A stretch of DNA of 64,000 nucleotides from Oceanicaulis sp. (GTDB lineage: Bacteria > Pseudomonadota > Alphaproteobacteria > Caulobacterales > Maricaulaceae): positions 1,428,813 through 1,492,812 of the forward strand of contig CP157796.1 in NCBI GenBank assembly GCA_040112665.1, read 5' to 3'. The notes beneath the pieces were generated by a model that saw only the letters and a list, made by a program, of their open reading frames with translations, did no database searches and was not told the DNA's origin. The position numbers and the translations under genes were made by a program. This document shows positions 24,892-34,240 of this stretch, piece by piece (position 1 is the first letter of the stretch; every line of letters starts with the position of its first letter).

Positions 24892-26031
24892 ATGACCTCC
24901 CACGCTCCCGTACTCGGCCATGTCGCGCCCGGCTTCGAGCCGGTCCGCGAGGCCTTCGAAGACAATTTCGCCTCCCGCGGAGAGATCGGCGCGGCCTTCG
25001 CGCTGGTCCAGGACGGGCGGACGCTCGTCGACCTGCATGGCGGGTTCGCCGACCGCAGGAAATCGCGCGCCTGGGGCGCGGACACGATCGCGCCGGTCTT
25101 CTCCACCGGCAAGGCGATCACCGCGCTGGTCGTCGCCCGGCTGGTTGATCAGGGGCGGCTCGATTACGACGCCCCGATCGCGGAGGTCTGGCCCGAATTC
25201 GCCGCCGAGAGCAAAGGCGCGGTCACCCTGGCACAGGCGCTGTCGCACCAGGCGGGCCTGCCGGGAATCCCCTTCGAGATGGAAGCCTCTGACTGGTTCG
25301 ACCGGGAACTCATGGAAGACCGGCTGGCTTCGATGGCGCCGCTCTGGGCGCCCGGCGAAGGGTCTGGCTACCACCCCATCACCTATGGCGTGATCGCCGA
25401 TGCAGTCGTGCGCCGGGCCCATCCCGACGGCCTGACCGTGGGCGGGATTTTGCGCGAGGAGATCTGCGGGCCGCGGGGGATCGATTTTCATATCGGGGTG
25501 GCCGACGAGGATCAGCCTCGCGCCGCAGAGCACGTTCTGCCGCCGCGCGCGCCGAACCTCGGTAAGATGAGCGAAATCAAGGAGATCGCTTTCCTCAAGC
25601 CCTGGTCCTCCCCCGGACGGCGCGGCGCTGCGGCCTGGCGTTCGGCGGAGCTTCCGGCCGCGAACGGGCACGGTACGGCGCTGGCGATCGCCCGGCTGAT
25701 GGGGGTGTTCGCCACCGGCGGAAAGCTCGGCGGCGAAGCGTTCATCTCGCCTGAAACCGTCTCTAAATCGCTGAAATCCCGGGCGTCGGGCGAGGACCGG
25801 GTGCTGCCCTTCGATCTCAGCTTCGCCGCGGGGCCGATGATCAACAGAGACAGCGGCGCGTTCGGGCCCGAACCCGAGGCGGTCGGTCATTACGGCTTCG
25901 GCGGTTCGTGCGGTTTCGCCGACCCGGTGCGGGGGCTTTCGGGCGCCTATGTGATGAACCGGCAGATGGACGTTCTGGTCGGCGACGAGCGGGCCAAGGC
26001 CCTGATCGAAGCGGCGTACGGCTGTCTTTAG
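24892..26031 (+). CDS. serine hydrolase of the beta-lactamase/EstB family
   Basis: 379 residues. The SxxK nucleophile motif is in PVFSTGKAITALVVA (S71, K74), followed by LSHQAGLPG and a Tyr motif in SGYHPITYGVI. A C-terminal HYGFGGSCGFADP region replaces the classic KTG box. No signal peptide is seen, so it is probably a cytoplasmic esterase of family VIII rather than a penicillin-binding protein. It is followed by the flavoprotein gene with only 3 bp between. Confidence 0.85.
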   Translation: MTSHAPVLGHVAPGFEPVREAFEDNFASRGEIGAAFALVQDGRTLVDLHGGFADRRKSRAWGADTIAPVFSTGKAITALVVARLVDQGRLDYDAPIAEVWPEFAAESKGAVTLAQALSHQAGLPGIPFEMEASDWFDRELMEDRLASMAPLWAPGEGSGYHPITYGVIADAVVRRAHPDGLTVGGILREEICGPRGIDFHIGVADEDQPRAAEHVLPPRAPNLGKMSEIKEIAFLKPWSSPGRRGAAAWRSAELPAANGHGTALAIARLMGVFATGGKLGGEAFISPETVSKSLKSRASGEDRVLPFDLSFAAGPMINRDSGAFGPEPEAVGHYGFGGSCGFADPVRGLSGAYVMNRQMDVLVGDERAKALIEAAYGCL

Positions 26032-26034
26032 ACC

Positions 26035-27222
26035 ATGAGTGAAACCGTCGACGACGTGGTGATCGGCGCCGGGGCGGCGGGGTTGTTCTACGCCGGTCTC
26101 GCAGGCGCGCGGGGCCGCCGCGTGCTCGTGCTCGACCATGCGAGAAAGCCCGCCGAGAAGGTGCGGATTTCCGGCGGCGGGCGGTGCAATTTCACCAATG
26201 TCGAGACCGAGGCCTCGCGCTTCATCTCGAACAATCCCCATTTCGCGAAGTCCGCGCTAAAGCGTTACACACCTTGGGATTTCTGCGATCTGATGACCCG
26301 TCATGGGCTGAGCTGGCACGAAAAGACGCTGGGCCAGCTGTTCTGCGACCAGCGCTCTGGCGCGATCATCGACATCCTGCTGGCCGAGATGACCGCCGGA
26401 GGCGGAACGCTGCGGCTGGAAACCCAGGTGGGCGCGGTCGAGCCTGAAGGCGAGGGCTGGCGCGTTCAGACCTCCGTCGGAGTCATCATCTGCGAGCGCG
26501 TGATCATCGCCACGGGCGGGCTCTCCATCCCCAAGATGGGCGCGACCGGTTTCGCCTATGATCTCGCCCGGCGGTTCGGCCACGAGATCGTCGAGCCGGC
26601 GCCCGCGCTGGTCCCCTTCACCTTCGAGGGCGCCCTGAAAGAGGCGTTCGCCGGCGTCTCCGGTCTCGCCGCCCCGGTCCGGGCGAGCGCGGGCGGAGCG
26701 TCCTTCGATGAAGCCATGCTGTTCACCCATCGCGGCCTGTCCGGGCCGGCCATGCTGCAGGTCAGCTCGTACTGGAGCCCTGGCGAGGCGGTGGCGATCG
26801 ACCTGTTCGCGGGCGGCGACGGCGCAGGGGTGCTCCGTACACTGAAGGCTGAGCACCCGATGAAGTCGCTGAGCTCCGCGCTCGAGACCGTGATGCCCCG
26901 CCGGCTGGTCGAGCTTCTGACCGAAAGGAAGCTGCTGCCGCAGATCGGCCGGCTCGCCGAAGCCGGCCATGCGGCGCTGGACGAGGCGGCCTCGGCGCTG
27001 TCGGCCTGGACGGTGAAACCGGCGGGCACCGAAGGCTGGCGCACGGCGGAAGTCACCCGCGGCGGGATCGACACCGGCGGGCTGAGTTCGAAGACGATGC
27101 AGAGCCGTCATGCGCCGGGGCTCTATTTCATCGGCGAGTGCGTCGACGTCACCGGCTGGCTCGGCGGGTATAACTTCCAGTGGGCCTGGGCGAGCGCGCA
27201 CGCCGCAGCCACCGCCGATTGA
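26035..27222 (+). CDS. HI0933/BaiN-family flavoprotein oxidoreductase
   Basis: 395 residues. An N-terminal FAD-binding Rossmann motif (VVIGAGAAGLFYAGLAGARG in the family pattern) is followed by KVRISGGGRCNFTNVE, the signature of the HI0933/YhiN family, then ATGGLSIPKMGATGFAY and a C-terminal GECVDVTGWLGGYNFQWAWASA that closes the FAD site. The reaction is unproven for most members; one characterised branch reduces unsaturated bile acids. Cytoplasmic. Confidence 0.9.
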   Translation: MSETVDDVVIGAGAAGLFYAGLAGARGRRVLVLDHARKPAEKVRISGGGRCNFTNVETEASRFISNNPHFAKSALKRYTPWDFCDLMTRHGLSWHEKTLGQLFCDQRSGAIIDILLAEMTAGGGTLRLETQVGAVEPEGEGWRVQTSVGVIICERVIIATGGLSIPKMGATGFAYDLARRFGHEIVEPAPALVPFTFEGALKEAFAGVSGLAAPVRASAGGASFDEAMLFTHRGLSGPAMLQVSSYWSPGEAVAIDLFAGGDGAGVLRTLKAEHPMKSLSSALETVMPRRLVELLTERKLLPQIGRLAEAGHAALDEAASALSAWTVKPAGTEGWRTAEVTRGGIDTGGLSSKTMQSRHAPGLYFIGECVDVTGWLGGYNFQWAWASAHAAATAD

Positions 27223-27287
27223 TCAGCCGGCCTTCCAAACCGGCCCGGTCCGGCTAGTTTGATCGCTGACGCGAGAACGGACCGGCC

Positions 27288-27944
27288 ATGCTTTTGAGGG
27301 CGACAGACTTGAGCAAGAGCTTCGGCGCGGGCGAGACCCGGGTCGAGGTGCTGCGCGGCGTGTCGCTTCAGATCGAGGCGGGCGAGACCGTCGCGATCAC
27401 CGGCGAGTCCGGCTCGGGCAAGAGCACGCTGCTGCATCTGATCGGCCTTCTGGACGCGCCGGACTTTGGGAAGATCGAGATCGGCGGCGAGGACGTCTCC
27501 AGGCTGAACGACACCGGCCGGGCGCGGGTCAGGCGCGAGCGGATCGGGCTGGTCTTCCAGCAGTTCAATCTCGTCCCGTCCCTGAGCGTGCGCGCGAACA
27601 TCGCGCTTCAGGCGAGGCTGTCGGAGCGCTTCGATCCGGGCTGGGCGGACCGTCTCATGGACCGGCTCGGGCTTGATGAGATGGCAGATCGCTTCCCCGA
27701 ACAGCTTTCGGGCGGCCAGCAGCAGCGCGTCGCCATCGGCCGGGCGCTGGCGGCGAAACCCGATCTCCTGCTCGCCGACGAACCCACAGGCAATCTCGAC
27801 GAGGCCACCAGCGACAGCGTCACTGATCTCATGATCGAGCTCGCCGCTGAGACCGGCGCGGCGCTGGTCACCGTAACCCACTCGGAGCGTCTCGCCTCGC
27901 GCATGGGCCGCAGGCTGCATCTCGCGCGCGGCGTTTTGGCGTGA
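27288..27944 (+). CDS. ABC transporter ATP-binding protein, LolD/MacB type
   Basis: 218 residues. Walker A GESGSGKST (about 38-46), the Q-loop LVFQQFNLVPSLSV, ABC signature LSGGQQQRVAIGRAL and Walker B LLLADEPTGNLDEAT are intact. It overlaps the GTG start of the FtsX-type permease by 4 bp and works with it. Together with the AttH-like protein that follows, it forms an attEFGH-like cassette thought to move a lipid or hydrophobic compound out of the inner membrane. Confidence 0.93.
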   Translation: MLLRATDLSKSFGAGETRVEVLRGVSLQIEAGETVAITGESGSGKSTLLHLIGLLDAPDFGKIEIGGEDVSRLNDTGRARVRRERIGLVFQQFNLVPSLSVRANIALQARLSERFDPGWADRLMDRLGLDEMADRFPEQLSGGQQQRVAIGRALAAKPDLLLADEPTGNLDEATSDSVTDLMIELAAETGAALVTVTHSERLASRMGRRLHLARGVLA

Positions 27945-30343
27945 CCGGCCGGGTTCTTCTCACCCTCTTAAGCCACTGGCGGCGCGCGCCGGGCCAGCTC
28001 GCGGACCTGCTGGCAGGGCTGGCGCTGGCGACCGGGCTCTGGACGGCGGTGCAGGCGATCAACGCCGAGGCGCGCGCGAGCTATGACGCCGCGAACGCGG
28101 CGCTCGGCGGTGCGGTCGAGCGCTGGGAGAGCGGGTCAGGAGCGGTCGGCATCGAAAGCTGGGCGGCGCTCAGGCGCGCAGGCTGGGATGCGAGCCCGAT
28201 CCTTGAAGGGCGGCTGGAGATCGGCGGGACGGTCTACAGCCTGACCGGGATCGAGCCGCTGACCGCGCCGGCCTCCGGCGGTGCGGGCGCAGGATCGGCC
28301 GACGCAGACGCGCTCAGCCTCGATTTTCTTCTGCCGCCGGGCCTCCTGCTCGCCGCGCCCCAGGCGGTGGACGCGATTTCATCCGCATCCGGATTGCCCC
28401 CGGTCGAGGCTGCGGCGGGGATCGAGCCGGGCGCGATCCTCACCGATATCGGAACCGCCCAGCGCCTGCTCGGCCGGCCCGGAGAGGCGAGCGCGATCCT
28501 GATCGATCCTTCGCGCCAGGGCCTCACGCCGATCGCGGAGATCGCGCCGGAGCTGTCGCGCGCCGAGGGCGGAGGCGGGGAGGCGGCCCGGCTGACGGGC
28601 AGCTTTCATCTCAATCTCACCGCCTTCGGCTTCCTGTCCTTCGCAGTGGGCCTGTTCATCGTCTACGCCGCGATCGGGCTCGCCTTCGAACAGCGCCGGG
28701 CGAGCCTGCGCACCCTGCGCGCGATCGGCGCGCCGCTCAGCGCGGTGATCGCAGCGCTGCTGCTCGAGGCGGTCGCGCTCTCGTTGCTCGCCGGCGGGGC
28801 GGGCGTTGTGTTGGGCGGGCTCGTGGCGAGCGCGCTTCTGCCCGACGTCGCGGCCACCCTGCGCGGGCTTTACGGCGCGGAGGTCGGCGGCGCGCTGTCC
28901 ATCCGGCCCGGCTGGGTGATCTCGGGGCTCGCGATCGCGGTGACCGGCGCGCTGCTCGCCACGGCCCAATCGGTCAGGCGCGCGGCGCAAACCGGTCTGC
29001 TGGCTTCGGCCCGGCCGCGAGCCTGGGCGCGGGCGAGTTCGGCACGGCTCGGCGTCCAGGCGCTCGTCGCGGCGGGCTTCGTGCTCACCGGTTTCGCCGT
29101 ACCGCAGTTGGCTGACGGCATGATCGCCGGCTTCGCCATGCTCGGCGGGCTTCTGATCGGCGCGGCGCTGGCTCTGCCGCCCGTCGCCGCCGCCGTGCTC
29201 GCCGGGCTCGAACGGCTCGCCAGCGGTCCGCGCACGGAATGGTTTCTCGCCGACACCCGCCAGCAGCTGCCTGCTTTGTCGCTCGCGCTGATGGCGCTGA
29301 TGCTGGCGCTCGCGGCCAATATCGGGGTGGGCACGATGGTGGGCAGCTTCCGGGCGACCTTCACCGGCTGGCTCGACCAGCGCCTGGCCGCCGAAGTCTA
29401 TGTCACGGCCCGCAGCGAGGATCAGGCCGAACAGATCCGCGACTTTCTGCTCCCGCGCACCGACGCGGTTCTGCCGATCTGGGAGACCCGCGCCACGCTG
29501 GCCGGACGGCCCGGCGAGGTCTATGCGGTCGCCGACCATCCAACCTATCGCGACAACTGGCCGCTTCTGACCGCGCGCGAAAACGTCTGGGAGGCCGTCG
29601 CGGCTGGCGAGGCGCTTCTGGTCAACGAGCAGTACTGGCGCGGCGAGGGGCTCGATCTCGGTGACGGCGTCGACCTGCCCGGCGGCGCGCTGCCCGTGGC
29701 CGGGGTTTATTCCGACTACGGAAACCCCCGCTATCAGGTGCTGATCGCGCCTGATCAGCTCACCGAGCGCTTCGAGGGCGTCTCGCGCACGCGCTGGGCC
29801 GTGCGGGTCGATCCTGCGCGCACCGAAGCGCTGATCGCCGCGCTTCAGGCGGAGTTCGACCTGCCGCGCAACGGCGCGGTCGATCAGGCCGCGGTGAAGG
29901 CGTTCTCCCTGCGGGTGTTCGAACGCACCTTCACGGTCACGGCCGCGCTCAACGTACTGACGCTTTCAGTGGCCGCCTTCGCCATGTTCGCAAGCCTCGT
30001 CACCCTGGCGCAGATGCGCCTGCCGCAGCTCGCCCCGGTCTGGGCGCTGGGGATGACGCGCAAATCGCTCGCCCGGCTGGAGCTTTTACGCGCCGCCGCG
30101 CTGGCGGCGCTGACCTTCGCGCTGGCCCTGCCCGCCGGGCTCGCGCTCGCCTGGGCGCTGCTGGCGGTGGTCAATGTCGAGGCCTTCGGCTGGCGGCTGC
30201 CGATGTTTTTCTTCCCCGGCGACATGGCGCGGCTCTTCGTGCTGGCGCTGATCGCCGCGCTGCTGGCCGCAGCCCTACCTGCGCGCCGGCTCGCCGCGCG
30301 TCCGCCGCGCGATTTCCTCGCCGTCTTCGCACAGGAGCGCTGA
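27941..30343 (+). CDS. FtsX-family ABC transporter permease
   Basis: 800 residues with a duplicated FtsX/MacB-type layout: an N-terminal helix, a periplasmic domain, three helices (about 225-345), two central helices (about 370-420), another helix near 445-470, a second periplasmic domain and three C-terminal helices (about 665-790). LRTLRAIGAPLSAVIAALLLEA is the coupling region for the ATPase. It starts with GTG overlapping the ATPase stop and is followed 1 bp later by the AttH-like gene, so all three form one translational unit. Confidence 0.9.
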   Translation: MTGRVLLTLLSHWRRAPGQLADLLAGLALATGLWTAVQAINAEARASYDAANAALGGAVERWESGSGAVGIESWAALRRAGWDASPILEGRLEIGGTVYSLTGIEPLTAPASGGAGAGSADADALSLDFLLPPGLLLAAPQAVDAISSASGLPPVEAAAGIEPGAILTDIGTAQRLLGRPGEASAILIDPSRQGLTPIAEIAPELSRAEGGGGEAARLTGSFHLNLTAFGFLSFAVGLFIVYAAIGLAFEQRRASLRTLRAIGAPLSAVIAALLLEAVALSLLAGGAGVVLGGLVASALLPDVAATLRGLYGAEVGGALSIRPGWVISGLAIAVTGALLATAQSVRRAAQTGLLASARPRAWARASSARLGVQALVAAGFVLTGFAVPQLADGMIAGFAMLGGLLIGAALALPPVAAAVLAGLERLASGPRTEWFLADTRQQLPALSLALMALMLALAANIGVGTMVGSFRATFTGWLDQRLAAEVYVTARSEDQAEQIRDFLLPRTDAVLPIWETRATLAGRPGEVYAVADHPTYRDNWPLLTARENVWEAVAAGEALLVNEQYWRGEGLDLGDGVDLPGGALPVAGVYSDYGNPRYQVLIAPDQLTERFEGVSRTRWAVRVDPARTEALIAALQAEFDLPRNGAVDQAAVKAFSLRVFERTFTVTAALNVLTLSVAAFAMFASLVTLAQMRLPQLAPVWALGMTRKSLARLELLRAAALAALTFALALPAGLALAWALLAVVNVEAFGWRLPMFFFPGDMARLFVLALIAALLAAALPARRLAARPPRDFLAVFAQER

Positions 30344-30344
30344 G

Positions 30345-31421
30345 ATGCGGATGCTGATCGCTCTCCTCGTCTGGCTCGCCGGCGCGCCGGCGCTGGCGCA
30401 GGGTTTCGCCGGGCTGGGGACCGAGGCCGAAGGCTTCGCCGTGCCCCAGCGCGGTTATGAGTTCGACTTTCCCAAAGATCACGGTCCGCATCCGGACTAC
30501 CGGATCGAGTGGTGGTATCTCACCGCCGTCCTTCAGGGCGAGGACGGGCGGGAGTACGGCGCGCAGTGGACGCTGTTTCGCAGCGCGCTCGCCCCGGAAG
30601 ACGGCGAGGGGTTCGCGAGCCCGCAGCTCTACATGGGCCATGCCGGGCTCACCACGCCGGAAGCGCATTTTCACGCCGAGCGGCTGGCCCGCGGCGGGGT
30701 GGGGCAGGCGGGGGTGGAGACCGGACCTTTTCGCGCCTTCATCGACGAATGGGAGATGGTCTCCACCGCCGAAACCGGCGACGCGCTCGACGATCTCACC
30801 GTGTTCGCCCGCGGCCCGGACTTCGCCTACCGGCTCGATCTCATTGCCGAAGGCCCGATCGTCTTTCACGGTGAGGACGGCTACTCGGTGAAATCCGCCG
30901 CGGGCCAGGCGAGCTATTATTTCTCCCAGCCCTTCTTCACCGTCGAAGGCGTGATCAGCCTGCCTGGCGGGGAAGAGGTCGACGTCACCGGACAGGCCTG
31001 GCTCGATCGGGAGTGGTCCTCACAGCCTTTGTCGGAGGACCAGCGCGGCTGGGACTGGGTGTCGCTTCACTTCGGGGACGGCTCGAAGCTGATGGGCTTT
31101 CAGCTCAGGCAGACCGGCGGGACGGTCTACACCTCGGCGAGCTTCATCACGCCCGAGGGCGATCTCACCGCCTATGAGGACGGGGCGCTGGCCCTGACCC
31201 CGCTCAGGACCGCCGAGGTCGCCGGGCGCACGGTTCCGGTGACATGGCGCGTCGAACTGCCCGCGCGCGGGATCGACGTGGAGATCGACGCGCTGAACGA
31301 TCAGAGCTGGATGGCGACGCGGTTTTCCTACTGGGAGGGGCCGGTCTCGATCAGCGGCAGTCATGACGGGCGGGGCTATCTCGAAATGACCGGCTACGAA
31401 CCGGACGGCGCCGGCGAATAA
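30345..31421 (+). CDS. AttH/CrtC-like lipocalin-fold protein, exported
   Basis: 358 residues with a signal peptide (MRMLIALLVWLAGAPALAQ). The mature part begins with FDFPKDHGPHPDYRIEWWYLTA, the signature of the AttH / carotenoid 1,2-hydratase family of two fused lipocalin-like barrels, and has WLDREWSSQPL in the middle. It is the periplasmic partner of the upstream ABC transporter and probably binds a lipophilic ligand. No carotenoid genes are nearby, so hydratase activity is not assumed. Confidence 0.88.
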   Translation: MRMLIALLVWLAGAPALAQGFAGLGTEAEGFAVPQRGYEFDFPKDHGPHPDYRIEWWYLTAVLQGEDGREYGAQWTLFRSALAPEDGEGFASPQLYMGHAGLTTPEAHFHAERLARGGVGQAGVETGPFRAFIDEWEMVSTAETGDALDDLTVFARGPDFAYRLDLIAEGPIVFHGEDGYSVKSAAGQASYYFSQPFFTVEGVISLPGGEEVDVTGQAWLDREWSSQPLSEDQRGWDWVSLHFGDGSKLMGFQLRQTGGTVYTSASFITPEGDLTAYEDGALALTPLRTAEVAGRTVPVTWRVELPARGIDVEIDALNDQSWMATRFSYWEGPVSISGSHDGRGYLEMTGYEPDGAGE

Positions 31422-31478
31422 CGGAACCACGCCTGGCGGGTCCGCATTTGCGCGGGGGAGCCGCAGCGGACCGTCTTC

Positions 31479-32192
31479 ATGGAAAGCACCGACCTCATGG
31501 CGCTGGCCGCAGCTTTGGTCTTCGCCGGCGTGCATCTGGTCAGCCCGTGGCTGATGTTCCTCGACGTCACCCCGCGCAGCGCCTGGCTGTCGATCTCGGG
31601 CGGCGTCGCGACGGCTTATGTCTTTTTGCACCTGCTGCCCGAACTCGCCGGCGCGCAGGCCGATCATCTGGGCGGCGCGGCCGGTCTTCCCGGCGCGCGC
31701 GACGTCTGGCTGATGGCGATGGCGGGGCTGTCGCTGTCCTACGCGTTCGAGCGCATGGCGCGGGTCAATCCGACCGGACGCGGCGCGCCCTGGTCGATCT
31801 ACGGCCTGCATCTGGGGTCTTTCGCGGTCTACAACGCGCTCATCGGCTACGTAATCGACGAGCAGGCGCGCAGAGGCCTCGTGTCCCTCGCGCTCTACAC
31901 GTTCGCGCTCGGCCTTCATTACGTGGTCAACGACCGGGCCCTGGTGCGCAAGCACGGCGACCGGTATCGGCGTTCAGGCCGCTTCATCCTCGCCGCCGCC
32001 CCCATCGCGGGCTGGGCGCTGGGCGCGTTCGTCTTCGTCGAACACCGGTATGTCGCCCTTCTGACCGCGCTTCTGGCCGGCGGGATCATCCTGAACACCG
32101 TCAAGGAAGAGCTGCCCAAGGAGCGCGAAAGCAATGTCTGGGCGTTCCTCGGCGGGGTGGCCGCCTATGGCGCGTTGCTACTGGTGGTGTAG
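31479..32192 (+). CDS. multi-pass membrane protein, distant ZIP-like
   Basis: 237 residues with about seven or eight hydrophobic segments. FLHLLPELAGAQ in the third segment resembles the HLLPE motif of ZIP metal transporters, and YGLHLGSFAVYNALIGY, LGLHYVVND and TVKEELPKE sit roughly where later metal ligands would be. No cytoplasmic His-rich loop is present. It could be a divergent ZIP transporter or an uncharacterised family that shares the fold. It lies after the AttH gene, separated by 57 bp. Confidence 0.6.
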   Translation: MESTDLMALAAALVFAGVHLVSPWLMFLDVTPRSAWLSISGGVATAYVFLHLLPELAGAQADHLGGAAGLPGARDVWLMAMAGLSLSYAFERMARVNPTGRGAPWSIYGLHLGSFAVYNALIGYVIDEQARRGLVSLALYTFALGLHYVVNDRALVRKHGDRYRRSGRFILAAAPIAGWALGAFVFVEHRYVALLTALLAGGIILNTVKEELPKERESNVWAFLGGVAAYGALLLVV

Positions 32193-32230
32193 GCGGCGGC
32201 GGGTTTTCAGAGGACGGCGCTCTACGATCT

Positions 32231-32743
32231 TCACCCACCCCCGGCCTTCGGCCGGACCCTCCCCGTCAAGGGGAGGGAGTGGCGGTTCAGCTTTACGTTC
32301 CGACGTATCAAATTGTGCAGCGTCTTACTCCCTCCCCCTCGTGGGGAGGGTGGGCCGAGGCGAAGCCTCGGGTCGGGTGGGGCGAGCGCCAGGGTTTGCG
32401 GGCTCCAGCGCCCTACGATCTTCACCCCACCCCCGCCCTTCGGGCGGACCCTCCCCGTCAAGGGGAGGGAAGGAGGTTTCGTGCTCTCGGGAGCGTGCAA
32501 GTCGGTCGCCGACAGAAAATTCCCTCCCCCTCTGCGGGGAGGGTGGGCCGGCGCATAGCGCCGGGTCGGGTGGGGGAGCGCCAGGGTCTGCAAGTTCTCG
32601 GCGCTCGACGATCCCGTCCGGGGCCTGCCGGCCCGTTCGCCGCCTTCAATCGATCCCCCGGATCGATTGATGCGCTCCGCGCACCGGCGCTCACCCCCAC
32701 CCCCGCCCTTCGGGCGGACCCTCCCCATCAAGGGGAGGGAGTT
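32231..32743. repeat. alternating REP-like palindrome cluster (BIME-like)
   Basis: The 652-bp gene-free stretch 32193-32844 is filled by five related units of about 50-60 bp in alternating orientation at 32231-32280, 32329-32382, 32421-32470, 32520-32580 and 32691-32743. Each has a CACCC(C)ACCC edge, a small GCCCTTCGGGC-type hairpin and a CCTCCCC...GGGGAGG hairpin. The spacers are not conserved, so this is not a CRISPR array. No transposase is nearby. Confidence 0.8.
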
Positions 32744-32791
32744 GCGCTGAAGCGCTTCAGCGCTGTTCAAGGCAAGGGCGTGAGGCCCTAC

Positions 32792-32820
32792 AAAAACGCC
32801 CCCGCCAGGCGGCGGGGGCG
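32792..32820 (-). terminator. rho-independent terminator after the outer-membrane barrel gene
   Basis: A perfect 10-bp stem (32797-32806 with 32811-32820, loop AGGC) is followed on the minus strand by five T residues (32792-32796). It lies 24 bp beyond the stop of the barrel gene. Confidence 0.85.
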
Positions 32821-32844
32821 CTCTGGTTCAGGCTCTGGACAGAC

Positions 32845-33477
32845 CTAGAAGCGGTAGCCGAGCGTGACCGTGAACTGGTCGGTGTCGGCTTCCTCGAACG
32901 AGTAGTAGGTGTAGTCCAGCCGCGCCTTCCAGCTTTCGGTGAGCTGGACCTCGCCGCCCGCGCCGAAGGCCGGGCCGTCCGCGCTTTCCTCGACATTGAA
33001 CTCCTGGCCCGCGGCCGAGGCGATCGTGGCGTCGAGATCGACATAGGCGTAGCCCGCCCGGCCGTAGATATCGATGTTCTCGGTGACGGGCAGATCGACC
33101 TTGCCGTAGCCGCCGACCAGATAGTTCAGGCCGATATCGCCGGCGACGGCCACCACGTCGGCCAGATCGCCGTCGTTATTGCCGTCGAAATTGAACTCGT
33201 CCTCGTCCACGTTGAAGTCGAAATCGCCGTCTTCCAGACCGGTCGACACGTCCGCCTCGATCGAGAACATCTCGGAAAAGGCGTAGCCGCCGCGCAGGAC
33301 GATCCCGCTGGCGTCCAGCCCGTCCTCGGTGTTTTCCGGCTCGGTGTTGAAATAGGCGTAGCCGCCTTCGAGGTAGAGCCCGGCCTCGTCGTAATCCATC
33401 CACTGGGCCTGCGCGCCCGCACCTGCGGCGGCGGTCAGAACCAGGGCGGAGGCGGCGGTCTTGAGCATGTGTGCCAT
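32845..33477 (-). CDS. outer-membrane beta-barrel protein (OmpA-like/porin-family barrel)
   Basis: 210 residues with a signal peptide (LKTAASALVLTAAAGAGAQA). The mature chain alternates polar and hydrophobic residues, with AGLYLEGGYAYF, ASGIVLRGGYAFSEMFSIEAD and a final FTVTLGYRF ending in Phe, typical of eight-stranded barrels folded by BamA. An acidic Asp/Asn-rich loop (about 85-105) suggests surface exposure or cation binding. The start may instead be the Met three codons later (33468). Confidence 0.85.
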   Translation of the reverse strand: MAHMLKTAASALVLTAAAGAGAQAQWMDYDEAGLYLEGGYAYFNTEPENTEDGLDASGIVLRGGYAFSEMFSIEADVSTGLEDGDFDFNVDEDEFNFDGNNDGDLADVVAVAGDIGLNYLVGGYGKVDLPVTENIDIYGRAGYAYVDLDATIASAAGQEFNVEESADGPAFGAGGEVQLTESWKARLDYTYYSFEEADTDQFTVTLGYRF

Positions 33478-33651
33478 GAGGGGCGTCTTTCCTGTCGCTT
33501 CGATCCCCGAACCCCGCTGGCGTATCGAGATGAAGCGCGCTTGCGTTCCCGGCCGCGTGCAGCGATCGCCGCGCCGGCCTCAGCCCCTGTCGCAGCGGTG
33601 CAACACCCTCGCCGTGGAACCGCGCGGCCGCGCGCCCTATTCTTCGGATGC

Positions 33652-34221
33652 ATGGAACGCCGCGCGCAATACGAGACCTGGCCCGCCGACCCGGCCGCCC
33701 CGCCCTTGCCCGCGGACGCGCCGCTTTATTTCGACGCGTCGATCCGGCCCAACCGGTCGCTGCCGAACCCGGGCTTTTACGTGCTGATGGGCGTGCTGGT
33801 GATCGTCAGCTTCTGCGCCGGGATCGCGTTCGTGTCGATCGGCGCCTGGCCGGTGATCGGGTTTTTCGGGCTGGACGTGCTGCTGGTCTGGCTGGCCTTC
33901 CGCATGTCCTATCGCGACGGGCGGCGGCTGGAGACCGTGCAGGTCACCGCCGAGGAGATCCGGGTCGCCCGGCGCACGCCCTTCGGACATGTCACCGCCT
34001 ATCGCGTGCCGCTGGCCTGGACGCGGGTGGAGCTCGCCGGCCGGGGCGAGCCAGACGTGCAGGCGCGGCTGAGCCATAAGGGGCGCAGCCTGATCATCGG
34101 CGCGATGCTGAGCCCCAAGGAGCGCGAGTCCCTGGCTGAAGCCGTGCGTGGCGCGATCGAGAAGGCCCGCCGCGGCGCCCCCTTCGAGCCGCCGCAAGAA
34201 CCGGGTGGCGCGGCGGTCTGA
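33652..34221 (+). CDS. DUF2244-family membrane protein
   Basis: 189 residues from ATG 33652. After a soluble N-terminus (PLYFDASIRPNRSLPNPGF) come two adjacent transmembrane helices (about 43-85) and a C-terminal beta-rich domain (about 90-175), the layout of DUF2244 proteins common in alphaproteobacteria. Some relatives lie near cytochrome oxidase genes, but no clear role is known. The stop is 19 bp before the Ada-like gene. Confidence 0.8.
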   Translation: MERRAQYETWPADPAAPPLPADAPLYFDASIRPNRSLPNPGFYVLMGVLVIVSFCAGIAFVSIGAWPVIGFFGLDVLLVWLAFRMSYRDGRRLETVQVTAEEIRVARRTPFGHVTAYRVPLAWTRVELAGRGEPDVQARLSHKGRSLIIGAMLSPKERESLAEAVRGAIEKARRGAPFEPPQEPGGAAV

Positions 34222-34240
34222 ACCCGGCCAGTCTGCGCGC

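Noticed and set aside
32231..32743. Repeat cluster as a possible CRISPR array
   Set aside because: Units alternate in orientation, spacers differ greatly in length and no cas genes are near; REP-type repeats fit better.
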